Source of the DNA: Bacteroides sp. OM05-12
GTDB taxonomy: Bacteria > Bacteroidota > Bacteroidia > Bacteroidales > Bacteroidaceae
Direction: 5' to 3'
NCBI RefSeq assembly: GCF_003438995.1
Contig: NZ_QSUN01000020.1
Coordinates: 9,989-73,988 of the forward strand
Length of the DNA: 64,000 bases
The notes under the pieces are model-generated. The model saw only the letters and a program-made list of their open reading frames with translations. It did no database searches and was not told the DNA's origin. Positions 27,422 through 36,651 of the stretch are shown one piece after another (positions within the stretch are counted from its first letter, which is position 1; every line of letters starts with the position of its first letter). The position numbers and the translations under genes are program-made.

Positions 27422-28027
27422 TTACTTATTCTTTTTAGAATACAGAGCTTGCTTAGTACGTTTTCTTGCGTCGGCAGCATCCATCTTCACTGTCATTTCC
27501 ACTTCATAACGTCCTTTGCTTAACTCACGATAAATTTCTACTACCGGAATGATATCCTTAATAGAAAATTCAGACTGAATCTTATTGCTCTTATCCATAT
27601 CGTCTGATGAGATAACATCTCCTTCACCGAGATCTTCATTTGACATATCGCTTTTCTCGCTGGCTTCAACATCACTTATCGCACTCGTCACCAAGTCTAT
27701 CTTTGCCTGATTATATGCCACAGCCTTTGCTGCTTTATAGTTACCGCCGATACCTTTTCCACGACCGATGTAATAACGATTACCACCATCTTCATCTTTT
27801 TCAATTGCAGCCATTTGAGCCAGTTCTAATTGTTTTGCGACAGGCAAGCTTCCGGCAACCGAACGCCAACCATCTTTTTCGTATTGTTTAGCTTCTTTAC
27901 GAATATCTTTGCTGGCTTTTGCTTTCAATTCCTTTTTAAGTTCTTTCGTTGTTTGCTGTGCAAAAGCAGGAGTTGCCATCAACAAAACTGCGACTGTCAA
28001 AGATAAAATAAACTTCATTGTCTTCAT
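27422..28027 (-). CDS. Secreted protein with LPP20/FlgT-N-like helix, last gene of the operon
   Basis: 201 residues from the ATG at 28027 (MKTMKFILSL); the longer frame to 28120 has no signal peptide at its start. A Sec signal ends at 'PAFAQQ'. Then a Lys-rich helix ('KELKKELKAKASKDIRKEA'), followed by 'GRGKGIGGNYKAAKAVAYNQ' and 'AKIDLV', the small-residue AxxxA helix typical of LPP20/FlgT-N domains, then a 'GRYEVEMTVKM' strand. Fold assignment is by eye. Seventh gene; 28-bp gap to the previous one. Confidence 0.75.
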   Translation of the reverse strand: MKTMKFILSLTVAVLLMATPAFAQQTTKELKKELKAKASKDIRKEAKQYEKDGWRSVAGSLPVAKQLELAQMAAIEKDEDGGNRYYIGRGKGIGGNYKAAKAVAYNQAKIDLVTSAISDVEASEKSDMSNEDLGEGDVISSDDMDKSNKIQSEFSIKDIIPVVEIYRELSKGRYEVEMTVKMDAADARKRTKQALYSKKNK

Positions 28028-28055
28028 ACTTCTTCCGATTTTATAATTAATACTT

Positions 28056-29363
28056 CTATTTCCAATTCGCCACATACGGCAAATTAATTTGAATACGGGA
28101 AACTTCCCCGCTTTGATCATTTCTTATTTCCATAGAACCTTTAATGAAGGCTATACGATAGGCGTTAATAGGAGCTCTTTTCCAATCACCTTCGGCGGTT
28201 GTTTCAAAAACATATGTACCGACACCCTGATAAGGAACATTTATATCATTTTTGATTAAAGTATTGACAAGTCCCGGAACCTCAAGAGCGATATTTTGAA
28301 CAGTAAAAGAGTTGGCATAGCGGGAATTTAAAGTCATACGGACTTTTACATTGGTCAAAGTTGAGTCCGTCTCTGCTTCTGCCGTCAGATAAACCTTACC
28401 TTCGGGCATTACCGTCATCTTCTGACCTTTCACGTCAATATAGAATTTATGACTGACCGGCTTGTTGTTCAATCGGAAAGTAGCCTCAACGAAATTCTCT
28501 TCGGTTTCCAAACAATCGGCCGCATCATAAAGAATACGGATGGTCTTGCCACCATCTTCACTGCGGGCTGCCAATTGTGAAGCACAGTTGGACTTCAATT
28601 TCGGCATTGTAGAGATGGCAATAGGATTGCCCTGCAAAACCAAATGACACTCATATTCTCCAAACCTTGTCGTATTGCCTTGAATCGAAATCATATTATA
28701 CAACTGCTTGTAAGACTGGCGCAAAGAAGAAACCCGTTTCTTACGCATAGAATCAAAGAAATACTCGTCCAAGGGATCAATCTTCAAAATAGAAGCCTGA
28801 ATATCCTCTAAGGATTCTATTTCGTTCAAATGATTTTCCAATTCCACCAATTGAGCTTCATATTTCTTGTCTCTTGTTTCAAAATCTTTCACCAACTTCT
28901 TTAGTTCCAAACGAGTAAAAGGATATTTGATAGAGTAATCATAGTACACTTGCTTCGTCTTTTTATCCTGCAACTTCTCCCAATAAAACTCTTCGACTTT
29001 AGACAATGAAATACCTTGCACAAAAGGAACTGTTGCTGCTTTTACATCCGTACTGGAGCTATAAGTATCAACAAACTCGGTTATTTCATCATTCTCAAGC
29101 TTCTGATTCATATTACTTGACTCCGCAAAAGTAATGTTTTGAGCGACAGCCTGGATTATTTGCTTCTTAACTTCCTGCAAACAAGCAGCCTGAGCAGCCT
29201 CCAAAGTCGGTTCGTGAGCAGAAACGATCAAATAGTCTTCTACCATCTTCTGATACCAGACAGGAGCTTTCTTTGCACTCTTCTCCACCACTTTAAATTG
29301 GGCGGAGACAGAAGACAAAAGCACTACCAGCAAAAATGACGTTATCGTTATTCTTTTATTCAT
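28056..29363 (-). CDS. Secreted protein with LPP20-like N-terminus and beta-rich C-terminus
   Basis: 435 residues, signal to about 21 ('SSVSAQ'). Then 'KAPVWYQKMVEDYLIVSA' and 'EAAQAACLQEVKKQIIQAV', the Pro-x-Trp plus repeated-Ala helix seen in LPP20-type domains. A coiled-coil stretch lies at about 165-195 ('YEAQLVELENHLNEIESL'), and a beta-rich C-terminus (about 250-435) ends 'QINLPYVANWK'. No lipobox. Function unknown; sixth gene of the operon, 15 bp after the 428-aa gene. Confidence 0.8.
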   Translation of the reverse strand: MNKRITITSFLLVVLLSSVSAQFKVVEKSAKKAPVWYQKMVEDYLIVSAHEPTLEAAQAACLQEVKKQIIQAVAQNITFAESSNMNQKLENDEITEFVDTYSSSTDVKAATVPFVQGISLSKVEEFYWEKLQDKKTKQVYYDYSIKYPFTRLELKKLVKDFETRDKKYEAQLVELENHLNEIESLEDIQASILKIDPLDEYFFDSMRKKRVSSLRQSYKQLYNMISIQGNTTRFGEYECHLVLQGNPIAISTMPKLKSNCASQLAARSEDGGKTIRILYDAADCLETEENFVEATFRLNNKPVSHKFYIDVKGQKMTVMPEGKVYLTAEAETDSTLTNVKVRMTLNSRYANSFTVQNIALEVPGLVNTLIKNDINVPYQGVGTYVFETTAEGDWKRAPINAYRIAFIKGSMEIRNDQSGEVSRIQINLPYVANWK

Positions 29364-29378
29364 AATCTTTCTTTTTTA

Positions 29379-30665
29379 TTATTTCCACACTACCGGCAAA
29401 TCCTTGATAATAACCTCGCATCCACGAATCCTTAATTCGACATGTACCAAAGATCCAAGTCGGTCAAATACTTTATTTACATAGAAAGATTCTTTCAAAG
29501 GTATACCATAAGGCATTTTCTTGGTATTGTAATACCCAACGGTAGAGCTGCAATCGGAATAAGTGTTTCCATCCGAATCTATGGCACTCATAATACGGAC
29601 TTCTCCACCGTCTCTATCGCGTGATTTATTAGTGATACGCCCCGTTATTGTAATCCGTTGCTGACTTTCACTGCCTGTACAAGACAAAAGTACAAATTCC
29701 AAATCCGGACAAGAAATATTAATCTTGGCATTAAGAGCCGGAGCAGAAGCCGCAGGAGCAGCAACCGGTACTTCTTTAACAACAATCTTTTCTACCGGAA
29801 CTTCTTTGATAACTTCTTTCTCTACAACCTTCTCTACGGGGACCTCTTTGATGACTTCCTTTTCCACCTCAATTACTTCCGGAGGAATATTGATATATTT
29901 CTGAACGGAGTCTGTCAAGGCACGTGCCTCTGCATTACAATTACTGCTTTGAGGAATCTTTGTCAAGACATCTAACGCCTCATCATATTTATGACGGATC
30001 AAATAGTTACGGGCCATTAATATTTGCGACTCACATTCCGTGTTCTTCGCAAGTCCATATGCCTGAACCAATGCTTCGGAAGCCTGTTCATAGCAAGGTA
30101 CTGTTTCCGGAACACAACCTAAATAAGCTATCGCTTCATTACATTTTCCCGTATTAATCATCACCTGAGCTTTCTGAACAATTGTTCCACAGTTCTGTGT
30201 ATAATGATCAATAACCTTTTGACGGGCGTTACGGATAAAACGGGCATACTGCGAATCCGTAGCCTTAACATTGGCTATGAGCGCACGTAATGTTTCGTCC
30301 TTTGAGCCTTTACCGTTACCACTGATGGGGACAACTATACTACCATACAAACTACCATCCAATGCATTCTTCGCCAACAAAGTCAACTCTGCCTTAATCA
30401 GAGATACATTACGGATTAATCCTTCTGTACTCATCTCCTCTAAAAGGTTCAATTGAGGTTCAACCACGAAGGCATTGTACATAGACGTAGCTCCGGCACC
30501 ATTGCGAGAAAGGATTTGCTCCACTTTCAGTTTTAAAGCGTTCGCCACTTGCTGACTCATATCGCCCTCAACAGGTTCTACCGCAGTAAAATTAATCGCA
30601 TCTTGAGCGTGGATATGTACAGATAATCCCAATATCAGGATAAATAAAATCTTTATTTTCTTCAT
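29379..30665 (-). CDS. Secreted protein with Glu/Val/Lys tandem repeat linker
   Basis: 428 residues, signal to about 20 ('VHIHAQ'). The N-terminal third resembles a CsgG-type alpha/beta module in pattern ('LNLLEEMSTEGLIRNVSLIK', 'DGSLYGSIVVPI'). A Cys-containing TPR-like part follows (about 155-260), then a low-complexity stretch of repeated 'KEVIKEVPVEK' units (about 270-300), an Ala/Pro stretch, and a beta domain ending 'DLPVVWK'. The repeat looks like a rigid spacer across the periplasm (inference). Unknown family; fifth gene. Confidence 0.78.
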   Translation of the reverse strand: MKKIKILFILILGLSVHIHAQDAINFTAVEPVEGDMSQQVANALKLKVEQILSRNGAGATSMYNAFVVEPQLNLLEEMSTEGLIRNVSLIKAELTLLAKNALDGSLYGSIVVPISGNGKGSKDETLRALIANVKATDSQYARFIRNARQKVIDHYTQNCGTIVQKAQVMINTGKCNEAIAYLGCVPETVPCYEQASEALVQAYGLAKNTECESQILMARNYLIRHKYDEALDVLTKIPQSSNCNAEARALTDSVQKYINIPPEVIEVEKEVIKEVPVEKVVEKEVIKEVPVEKIVVKEVPVAAPAASAPALNAKINISCPDLEFVLLSCTGSESQQRITITGRITNKSRDRDGGEVRIMSAIDSDGNTYSDCSSTVGYYNTKKMPYGIPLKESFYVNKVFDRLGSLVHVELRIRGCEVIIKDLPVVWK

Positions 30666-30677
30666 ACTCTACCAGTA

Positions 30678-31583
30678 TTATTGAATAACAATCCAAATTT
30701 GCTGACCGGAGCTAGCTTTTGTTTTAGGTTCATGTTCTTCGGAAGTGAGCAATCCTTTTAAGAAAGAGATCAATGGTCCTCTCACTTTCGTTACATTGTA
30801 AGGTTTTCCACTTACCTGGTCATAAATAGGCACTTTCATGGAAATGTCAATCACCATATCAGAACTGTTAATATCATAATTGCCTCCATAAGAATTATTG
30901 GAAAGCCAATCCTGAAGTTCCGTTTCCAAATCATTTCCCGTCTTCATTTCCGTATACGGATCAATGCCGCTATTAGGACCCAATTCGATTCTTACATTCA
31001 AATTACGTCCTTTTTCCATCATCTCATTGAAACCGTTTTGAAGTTGAGTGAAAAAGTCATCGTTCACCTTACCCAAAGCTCTCTCCGCTAATTTCAAAGA
31101 ATCCTGCGTTATGAACTTATCGCTCGTATAACTTGCATTAGCAAAAGATTCACCACTAATAGCTTCTGCAGCCTGCAGTTCCAGACTAACTTCCGAAGAA
31201 CCATTCGCGTGCTTGTTCACAAAGATTTTCACCTCTACAGATATATCTGCTTTTGATTCTAACACGACATCTTTAACCGGGTCACTCTTCGCACCCGTCG
31301 TTGCAGAAATTATATCATTTCTTTTACTTGCTTTCAGCAGAGTAACGAAATCCTTCGTCGTAAACCCACGGTTGCCGAATTCTTCTTTCACTTTACTAAC
31401 AGCCCTACTGACCAACGGATTATTCTCTATTAGCTGACGCACATCTTGTCCCTCTTTTGCATAAGGAACAACAATAACATTAGGTTGTCTCACATTATTA
31501 GCCGTACCGCGTGTTGCAGATTCCTGTGAATATCCGGGCAAAGCCAACATACATGCAAACACTAACCAAATAAGTTTCTTCAT
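30678..31583 (-). CDS. DUF6175 family secreted protein
   Basis: 301 residues with signal to about 19 ('LPGYSQ'). Recognised as DUF6175 by 'NVIVVPYAKEGQDVR', 'GNRGFTTKDFVTLL' and the strand 'ADISVEVKIFV' followed by 'LELQAAEAISGESFA'; the latter strand-helix order is reminiscent of CsgG/TolB-N folds. No lipobox. Fourth gene; a terminator-like hairpin (31617-31656) precedes it, so it may be made at lower level than the first three. Confidence 0.8.
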   Translation of the reverse strand: MKKLIWLVFACMLALPGYSQESATRGTANNVRQPNVIVVPYAKEGQDVRQLIENNPLVSRAVSKVKEEFGNRGFTTKDFVTLLKASKRNDIISATTGAKSDPVKDVVLESKADISVEVKIFVNKHANGSSEVSLELQAAEAISGESFANASYTSDKFITQDSLKLAERALGKVNDDFFTQLQNGFNEMMEKGRNLNVRIELGPNSGIDPYTEMKTGNDLETELQDWLSNNSYGGNYDINSSDMVIDISMKVPIYDQVSGKPYNVTKVRGPLISFLKGLLTSEEHEPKTKASSGQQIWIVIQ

Positions 31584-31616
31584 ATCTTATATTTTATTGA
31601 TTAAAAAAGAATAAAA

Positions 31617-31656
31617 AGTCCTGTCTTGCATAAAAAACTCTATGTAAGACAAGACT
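31617..31656 (-). terminator. Internal terminator-like hairpin within the secreted operon
   Basis: On the minus strand two 16-nt arms (31656-31641 with 31632-31617) pair at 14 positions plus one G-U, 8-nt loop, followed by TTTTATTCTTTTTT. It sits in the unusually long 98-bp gap between the 156-aa gene and the DUF6175 gene. I see no TAnnTTTG promoter after it, so genes four to seven probably depend on read-through. Confidence 0.65.
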
Positions 31657-31681
31657 CCCAAACATTTATATCAAAGGAAAA

Positions 31682-32152
31682 TTATCTAAATCCTAGTCCT
31701 CCTCCTACTTTATTTTCGATCAGGTTCTGTCGCAGAGCTTTTAAGTTTACAGTTATGTCAAACGGCATACTTTTCACTTTCTGTCCCTTCACTTTTGCCA
31801 AACTACCGACAGATACAACACTCGTAATAAAATCTTTGTAGCGTTTTCCTTCAAAGAAATTTGAAAGAAAATCCGCATGCTTAGCTTCTACGGAAGACTC
31901 CGGCTCACTAATCATTTTGTTATGACCGGGAAACCCTACGTATAAAACCGCACGCATTACTCTGATCTCAGCATCTTCACGGGCATTTGCTTCTTTTTTT
32001 CCATAACCTAAAGCACGAATCACTACATTATTCGCATCAATCTCTTTCACCAGATTGACAGAACCACCATAGTTTACCGGCTTCACTTTCTGAGCACACA
32101 GATAACCTGTTGAGAATAAAGCAAAAAAGAGAAATAAAATTTTCAGTTTCAT
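31682..32152 (-). CDS. Secreted FlgT-N/LPP20-like protein
   Basis: 156 residues, signal to about 20 ('GYLCAQ'; the Cys is followed by Ala-Gln, so a lipobox is possible but weak). Next 'VVIRALGYGKKEANAREDAE' and 'IRVMRAVLYVG': a strand, Gly turn and Ala-rich helix, the hallmark pattern of LPP20 and FlgT N-terminal domains. Ends with a strand 'PFDITVNLKALRQNL'. Third gene, 11 bp after the FlgT/CsgG-like gene. Confidence 0.75.
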   Translation of the reverse strand: MKLKILFLFFALFSTGYLCAQKVKPVNYGGSVNLVKEIDANNVVIRALGYGKKEANAREDAEIRVMRAVLYVGFPGHNKMISEPESSVEAKHADFLSNFFEGKRYKDFITSVVSVGSLAKVKGQKVKSMPFDITVNLKALRQNLIENKVGGGLGFR

Positions 32153-32163
32153 AGCTTACTACT

Positions 32164-33003
32164 TTATTTAAGAATCAATTTACATTGCAACCAGCTAGTA
32201 CTGGACGAATTTTGGAATTTTTCGATTATTCCATCCTTTCCATCACTAATGCCACATGTGGATGTACCGTCCGGCATCATTTCCTTTACTTTAATGATAC
32301 CCACAGGAACATTTGTCTGCGTCCCGTCTTTTGCCATTGTAACATATTTCACTTGGAAAGTATCGCCTTTCTTTATTCCTTGATTCTGTCCGCAATTAAT
32401 AACAACTTCATTTCCATCATACTTTGTTATGGTACCATATACTGCAAAATTATTAACGAAGTAATTCGTCATTTTTTCAGTCATGGATTGCAGAGCGTCG
32501 TCCAATGCTGCATCTTTTGTGTTTTTCACAATCATATTCTTAAAGTTGCTGACAAAAGACCTTTCATCGGCAACCTCAGCCTTATCAGAAGCAGCATTTA
32601 CCACAGATAGCTTTAAGGTTACCACACAAGTATAGCCGTTTGCACCACCTGTTTTCTTTGTAAATTTACATTTGGTAATATTACAATGCAATGTATAATC
32701 ATTTAATAAACCTTCCAAAATTTCTCTTCTTTTTTCATCCGGGAGGTCCATAAAATCTTCACGCATCATATATTGGCTTTCTGCACTTGCCATTTCATCA
32801 TCCAAAACCGTGAATCGACCGGATGCTGTAGCAACCTCACCAACTTTGGCCTTAATCATATCCAAGAACCTCTCATGGAGAGGTTCTACAGATTTAAAAT
32901 CACCCATACGTAAAACTAAGGATGTTTTATTTAAATCTTGAGCTTGTAACGCAACAAAAACGCCACAGACCAAATACAAAAAAGCTCCTAATATTCTTTT
33001 CAT
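32164..33003 (-). CDS. Secreted protein with CsgG/FlgT-middle and FlgT-C-like modules
   Basis: 279 residues from the ATG at 33003 (a GTG at 33006 is one codon longer). Signal to about 20 ('VALQAQ'). Residues about 30-170 carry 'LVLRMGDFKSVEPLHERFLD' and 'GRFTVLDDE', like the CsgG/FlgT-middle fold. About 190-279 has 'VINCGQNQGIKKGDTFQVKY' and 'VGIIKVKEM', the small barrel pattern of FlgT C-terminal domains. In Vibrio FlgT builds the flagellar H-ring; this window has no flagellar gene. Second gene of the operon. Confidence 0.78.
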   Translation of the reverse strand: MKRILGAFLYLVCGVFVALQAQDLNKTSLVLRMGDFKSVEPLHERFLDMIKAKVGEVATASGRFTVLDDEMASAESQYMMREDFMDLPDEKRREILEGLLNDYTLHCNITKCKFTKKTGGANGYTCVVTLKLSVVNAASDKAEVADERSFVSNFKNMIVKNTKDAALDDALQSMTEKMTNYFVNNFAVYGTITKYDGNEVVINCGQNQGIKKGDTFQVKYVTMAKDGTQTNVPVGIIKVKEMMPDGTSTCGISDGKDGIIEKFQNSSSTSWLQCKLILK

Positions 33004-33020
33004 CACTTAATAATAATCTA

Positions 33021-33725
33021 TTAGTTATTTTTAGCTTGCTTCAATGCCTCAGAATTTTCCTTAATTCCTCTTTGAATCAATGGAATCAATTGAGCAGACA
33101 TTTTAATAGCTTTCATTGATGATTTAATTTTCTTACCTAAAGTCATTGCCTTTAACGGGTCGGAAGCCAAATCAGTTAAAGCAAGCGGGCCTTCCAAAGC
33201 CAGATTTGTTGCTTGAAGCGAAGCTGTCGTCAATTCCAAAGAAGCCATGCTATATGTCTTCAACGCATCTGCTTTTTTAATTTCCTCACCTGTCTGCTTG
33301 TTCTTTATATCCATTATCGTAATTGTATCACCGTCCTCATCAGCTTCGTAACGGGTATTAATTTCAATAAAACCTATATTTTCCTCAACACCTTTCATTC
33401 TTGCAAAAAGTTCGTTCGTATGAACGAAGAAGCTATCTACATTTGCCAAACCTGAATTAGGTTCAATCGGCTTATAGTTCTCCATGAATTTCTCATAGTC
33501 AGCGCGCAATTTAGCAATTTTCATATCCTTAGCTTCTGCTTTGGCCTCTGCTTTTTCCGCACTTTCCAGTTCTTTCATTTCCTTTGCTTCTTCTTTCGCT
33601 TTTCTCTTTGCCTCTTTTGCTTCCATTTTAGCAGCTTTCTTTTCCTCTTTTGTCATTTCTTGTGCTGCAACATAGGTTGTTTGCAATAAAAACATTCCTA
33701 CCAAAATAAATAAAAACTTTTTCAT
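33021..33725 (-). CDS. Secreted coiled-coil protein, first gene of the operon
   Basis: 234 residues, signal to about 21 ('TYVAAQ'). Residues about 24-75 are nearly pure Lys/Glu/Ala ('EEKKAAKMEAKEAKRKAKEE'), a long charged helix, then a mixed domain with 'FVHTNELFARMKGVEENIGF' and a helical end. Unknown family. Its start follows a minus-strand -7 box (33854-33861) by about 130 bp. Confidence 0.75.
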   Translation of the reverse strand: MKKFLFILVGMFLLQTTYVAAQEMTKEEKKAAKMEAKEAKRKAKEEAKEMKELESAEKAEAKAEAKDMKIAKLRADYEKFMENYKPIEPNSGLANVDSFFVHTNELFARMKGVEENIGFIEINTRYEADEDGDTITIMDIKNKQTGEEIKKADALKTYSMASLELTTASLQATNLALEGPLALTDLASDPLKAMTLGKKIKSSMKAIKMSAQLIPLIQRGIKENSEALKQAKNN

Positions 33726-34139
33726 AATAATAAATCAACTTTTAAATTTTAAATATTAAATGTGTTATAATCCCCGAGGAAATCGTTAAACATACTGCTC
33801 TTTTTTTAACAAATAAAAGTTCATTCAGAGCATAGTAGCTTGTTCGTCGGGACAAATATAATTATTACTTTTTAATTATTTTATATTTTGGGAATAAAAA
33901 AGAAGAAGTTTTTATCATTTATATCATAATATTTTTTAATATATGAAAATAATCACTGAAAACGGTGATGCGGAAAAATAATAAACAGTTAGCATATTTA
34001 TTAGAAATGTAACAACGTATAAAGAACGAGTTAAAATTCTATTTGGAAGAAAAATCAACAGACAACAAAAAGCAAAACATTTACACCGATTATTAAATAA
34101 GAAATTCGTATGTTTGTAACCAATAAATTCAAAACTATT
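33726..34139. other. AT-rich divergent promoter region
   Basis: 414 bp without a gene. Minus strand TATATTTG at 33854-33861 likely drives the seven-gene secreted operon, leaving a leader of about 120 nt. On the plus side I do not find a good TAnnTTTG for pyrH. A small dyad (TCACTGAAAACGGTGA, about 33952-33967) is present. Confidence 0.5.
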
Positions 34140-34850
34140 ATGGTAAAATACAAAAGAATTCTCCTGAAATTAAGCGGGGAAAGCCTGATGGGAGAAAAAC
34201 AATACGGAATCGACGAAAAACGCTTAGCGGAATACGCTGCACAAATCAAAGAAATCCATGAATTGGGCGTACAAATAGGTATCGTCATCGGAGGAGGAAA
34301 TATATTTCGTGGGCTTAGCGGAGCATCCAAAGGTTTCGACCGCGTAAAAGGAGACCAAATGGGAATGCTTGCAACCGTTATTAACAGCCTGGCATTAAGT
34401 TCCGCACTCGGTTCTACCGGAGTTAAATCCAAAGTACTTACTGCGGTACGTATGGAACCCATCGGAGAGTTTTACAACAAGTGGAAAGCTATCGAATGCA
34501 TGGAAAACGGAGAAATCGTTATTATGTCCGCTGGAACAGGCAACCCTTTTTTCACGACGGATACCGGTTCTTCATTAAGAGGCATAGAAATTGAAGCCGA
34601 TGTTATGTTAAAAGGTACGCGCGTAGACGGAATTTATACGGCAGATCCCGAAAAAGACAAAACCGCGACCAAGTTCAAAGAAATCACTTACGATGAAATT
34701 TACCATCGCGGGTTAAAGGTTATGGACTTGACGGCTACCACCATGTGCAAAGAGAATAATCTACCCATAGTCGTATTCGACATGGATACAGTAGGCAATC
34801 TCAAAAAAGTTATCCTCGGAGAAGAAATCGGTACATTAGTTCATAATTAA
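34140..34850 (+). CDS. pyrH: Uridylate kinase
   Basis: 236 residues from the ATG at 34140 (MVKYKRILLKLSGESLMG). An amino-acid-kinase-fold enzyme making UDP from UMP. Motifs: 'LKLSGESL', 'VIGGGNIFRG', 'GTGNPFFTTDTGSSLRGIE' and 'GTRVDGIYTADP'. Neighbour frr lies 132 bp downstream with its own promoter. Confidence 0.97.
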   Translation: MVKYKRILLKLSGESLMGEKQYGIDEKRLAEYAAQIKEIHELGVQIGIVIGGGNIFRGLSGASKGFDRVKGDQMGMLATVINSLALSSALGSTGVKSKVLTAVRMEPIGEFYNKWKAIECMENGEIVIMSAGTGNPFFTTDTGSSLRGIEIEADVMLKGTRVDGIYTADPEKDKTATKFKEITYDEIYHRGLKVMDLTATTMCKENNLPIVVFDMDTVGNLKKVILGEEIGTLVHN

Positions 34851-34907
34851 AAGACAAACATTCGCATATCTTTAAGCATGAAAATAAACATGAAATACGT
34901 CTAAGTA

Positions 34908-34939
34908 TTTGCAGAAGACCAAAAAATCATTTATTTTTG
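34908..34939 (+). promoter_or_regulatory. Promoter of frr
   Basis: TTTG (34908-34911), 20-bp spacer, TATTTTTG (34932-34939), 43 bp before the frr start. Strong match to the Bacteroides consensus. Confidence 0.78.
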
Positions 34940-34982
34940 TTCCATTGAAGATAGAAAGAATAACTAATAAAAAGCATAAATT

Positions 34983-35543
34983 ATGATTGACGTAAACGTT
35001 TGCATCAACGAAGCACAAGAGAAGATGGATATGGCCATCATGTACTTGGAAGAAGCATTGGCTCATATCCGTGCAGGAAAAGCAAGTACCAGACTATTAG
35101 ATGGAATCAGAGTAGACTCTTATGGAAGCTTGGTTCCCATCAGTAATGTCGCAGCGGTAACAACTCCGGATGCACGTAGTATCGCCATCAAACCTTGGGA
35201 TAAAAGTATGTTTCGTGCCATAGAAAAGGCAATCATTGATTCCGATTTAGGTATCACTCCCGAAAATAATGGCGAAATTATCCGTATTGGGATTCCTCCT
35301 CTGACAGAAGAGCGCCGTAAACAACTGTCAAAACAGTGCAAAGGTGAAGGTGAAACGGCTAAAATCAGTGTTCGAAATGCCCGCCGAGATGGTATAGATG
35401 CATTAAAGAAGGGATTGAAAGACGGTCTGCCCGAAGATAGCGAGAAAGACGCAGAAGCCAAATTGCAAAAGATTCATGATAAGTACATCAAGAAAATTGA
35501 TGAAATGCTTGCAGAAAAAGATAAAGAGATTATGACTGTTTAA
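34983..35543 (+). CDS. frr: Ribosome recycling factor
   Basis: 186 residues, standard length. Contains '[20 protein letters not shown]' and '[19 protein letters not shown]', the usual RRF marks. Splits post-termination ribosomes together with EF-G. rsgA follows 68 bp downstream. Confidence 0.98.
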   Translation: MIDVNVCINEAQEKMDMAIMYLEEALAHIRAGKASTRLLDGIRVDSYGSLVPISNVAAVTTPDARSIAIKPWDKSMFRAIEKAIIDSDLGITPENNGEIIRIGIPPLTEERRKQLSKQCKGEGETAKISVRNARRDGIDALKKGLKDGLPEDSEKDAEAKLQKIHDKYIKKIDEMLAEKDKEIMTV

Positions 35544-35611
35544 TAAGTAATGACAAGGATGTGGCAAAAGTATTCTGCTACATCCTTAATCATTTTCCCA
35601 ATACGCAATTA

Positions 35612-36544
35612 ATGAAAGGATTAGTTATAAGAAGTACCGGTAGCTGGTATCTTGTAAAGACTGAAGAAGGTAAAGAAATTGAATGTAAGATAAAAGGTAA
35701 CTTCCGTTTAAAAGGAATTCGGAGTACAAATCCTATTGCGGTGGGCGACCATGTACAGATTATAGCTAACAATGAAGGAACTGCTTTCATTACTGAAATA
35801 GAAGACAGAAAGAACTATATTATTCGACGGGCCTCCAATCTCTCCAAACAATCACATATTCTTGCTGCCAATCTTGATCAATGTATGTTGGTCGTAACAA
35901 TCAACTATCCGGAAACTTCAACCATCTTCATCGACCGTTTCCTCGCTTCCGCAGAAGCATACCGAGTACCTGTAAAATTAATATTCAACAAAATAGACTC
36001 TTATAGCGAAGAAGAACTTCATTATTTGGATAATCTTATTTCTTTATATACCTACATTGGCTATCCTTGTTTTAAGATCTCAGCACTAAACGGTGAAGGA
36101 ATTGACGCGGTAAAAAAAGATTTGCAAGGCAAAGTAACATTGTTTGCCGGTCATTCCGGAGTAGGGAAATCCACCCTAATCAATGCCATACTACCGGAAC
36201 AAAACATAAAAACAGGAGCTATCTCGACTTACCATAATAAAGGGATGCATACAACCACCTTTTCAGAGATGTTCCCTATAGATGGAGACGGATACATAAT
36301 CGATACTCCCGGCATCAAAGGCTTCGGCACATTCGATATGGAAGAAGAAGAAGTAGGACATTATTTCAAAGAAATATTTCAATTTTCCAAAGACTGCAAA
36401 TACAATAACTGCACGCATACTCATGAGCCGGGATGTGCCGTAAGAAAGGCCGTAGAGGAACATCTGATAAGTGAATCCCGATACTCTTCTTATTTAAATA
36501 TGTTGGAAGATAAAGAAGAAGGCAAATACCGGGCCGCCTATTAA
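35612..36544 (+). CDS. rsgA: Ribosome small-subunit GTPase RsgA
   Basis: 310 residues from the ATG at 35612 ([13 protein letters not shown]). OB-fold first, then circularly permuted GTPase motifs in the order 'FNKIDSY' (G4), 'GHSGVGKST' (G1), 'DTPGI' (G3), and a zinc knuckle '[14 protein letters not shown]'. It helps late 30S maturation. Confidence 0.97.
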   Translation: MKGLVIRSTGSWYLVKTEEGKEIECKIKGNFRLKGIRSTNPIAVGDHVQIIANNEGTAFITEIEDRKNYIIRRASNLSKQSHILAANLDQCMLVVTINYPETSTIFIDRFLASAEAYRVPVKLIFNKIDSYSEEELHYLDNLISLYTYIGYPCFKISALNGEGIDAVKKDLQGKVTLFAGHSGVGKSTLINAILPEQNIKTGAISTYHNKGMHTTTFSEMFPIDGDGYIIDTPGIKGFGTFDMEEEEVGHYFKEIFQFSKDCKYNNCTHTHEPGCAVRKAVEEHLISESRYSSYLNMLEDKEEGKYRAAY

Positions 36545-36651
36545 CATTATTTTGCCTTGTTCGAATAAACCTTTTATCATTGAAACGGTCTAAAATTTAT
36601 TAATTGTTATTTTTCCAGTAATGATACTGAATCTATAATTTAATATCAAAG

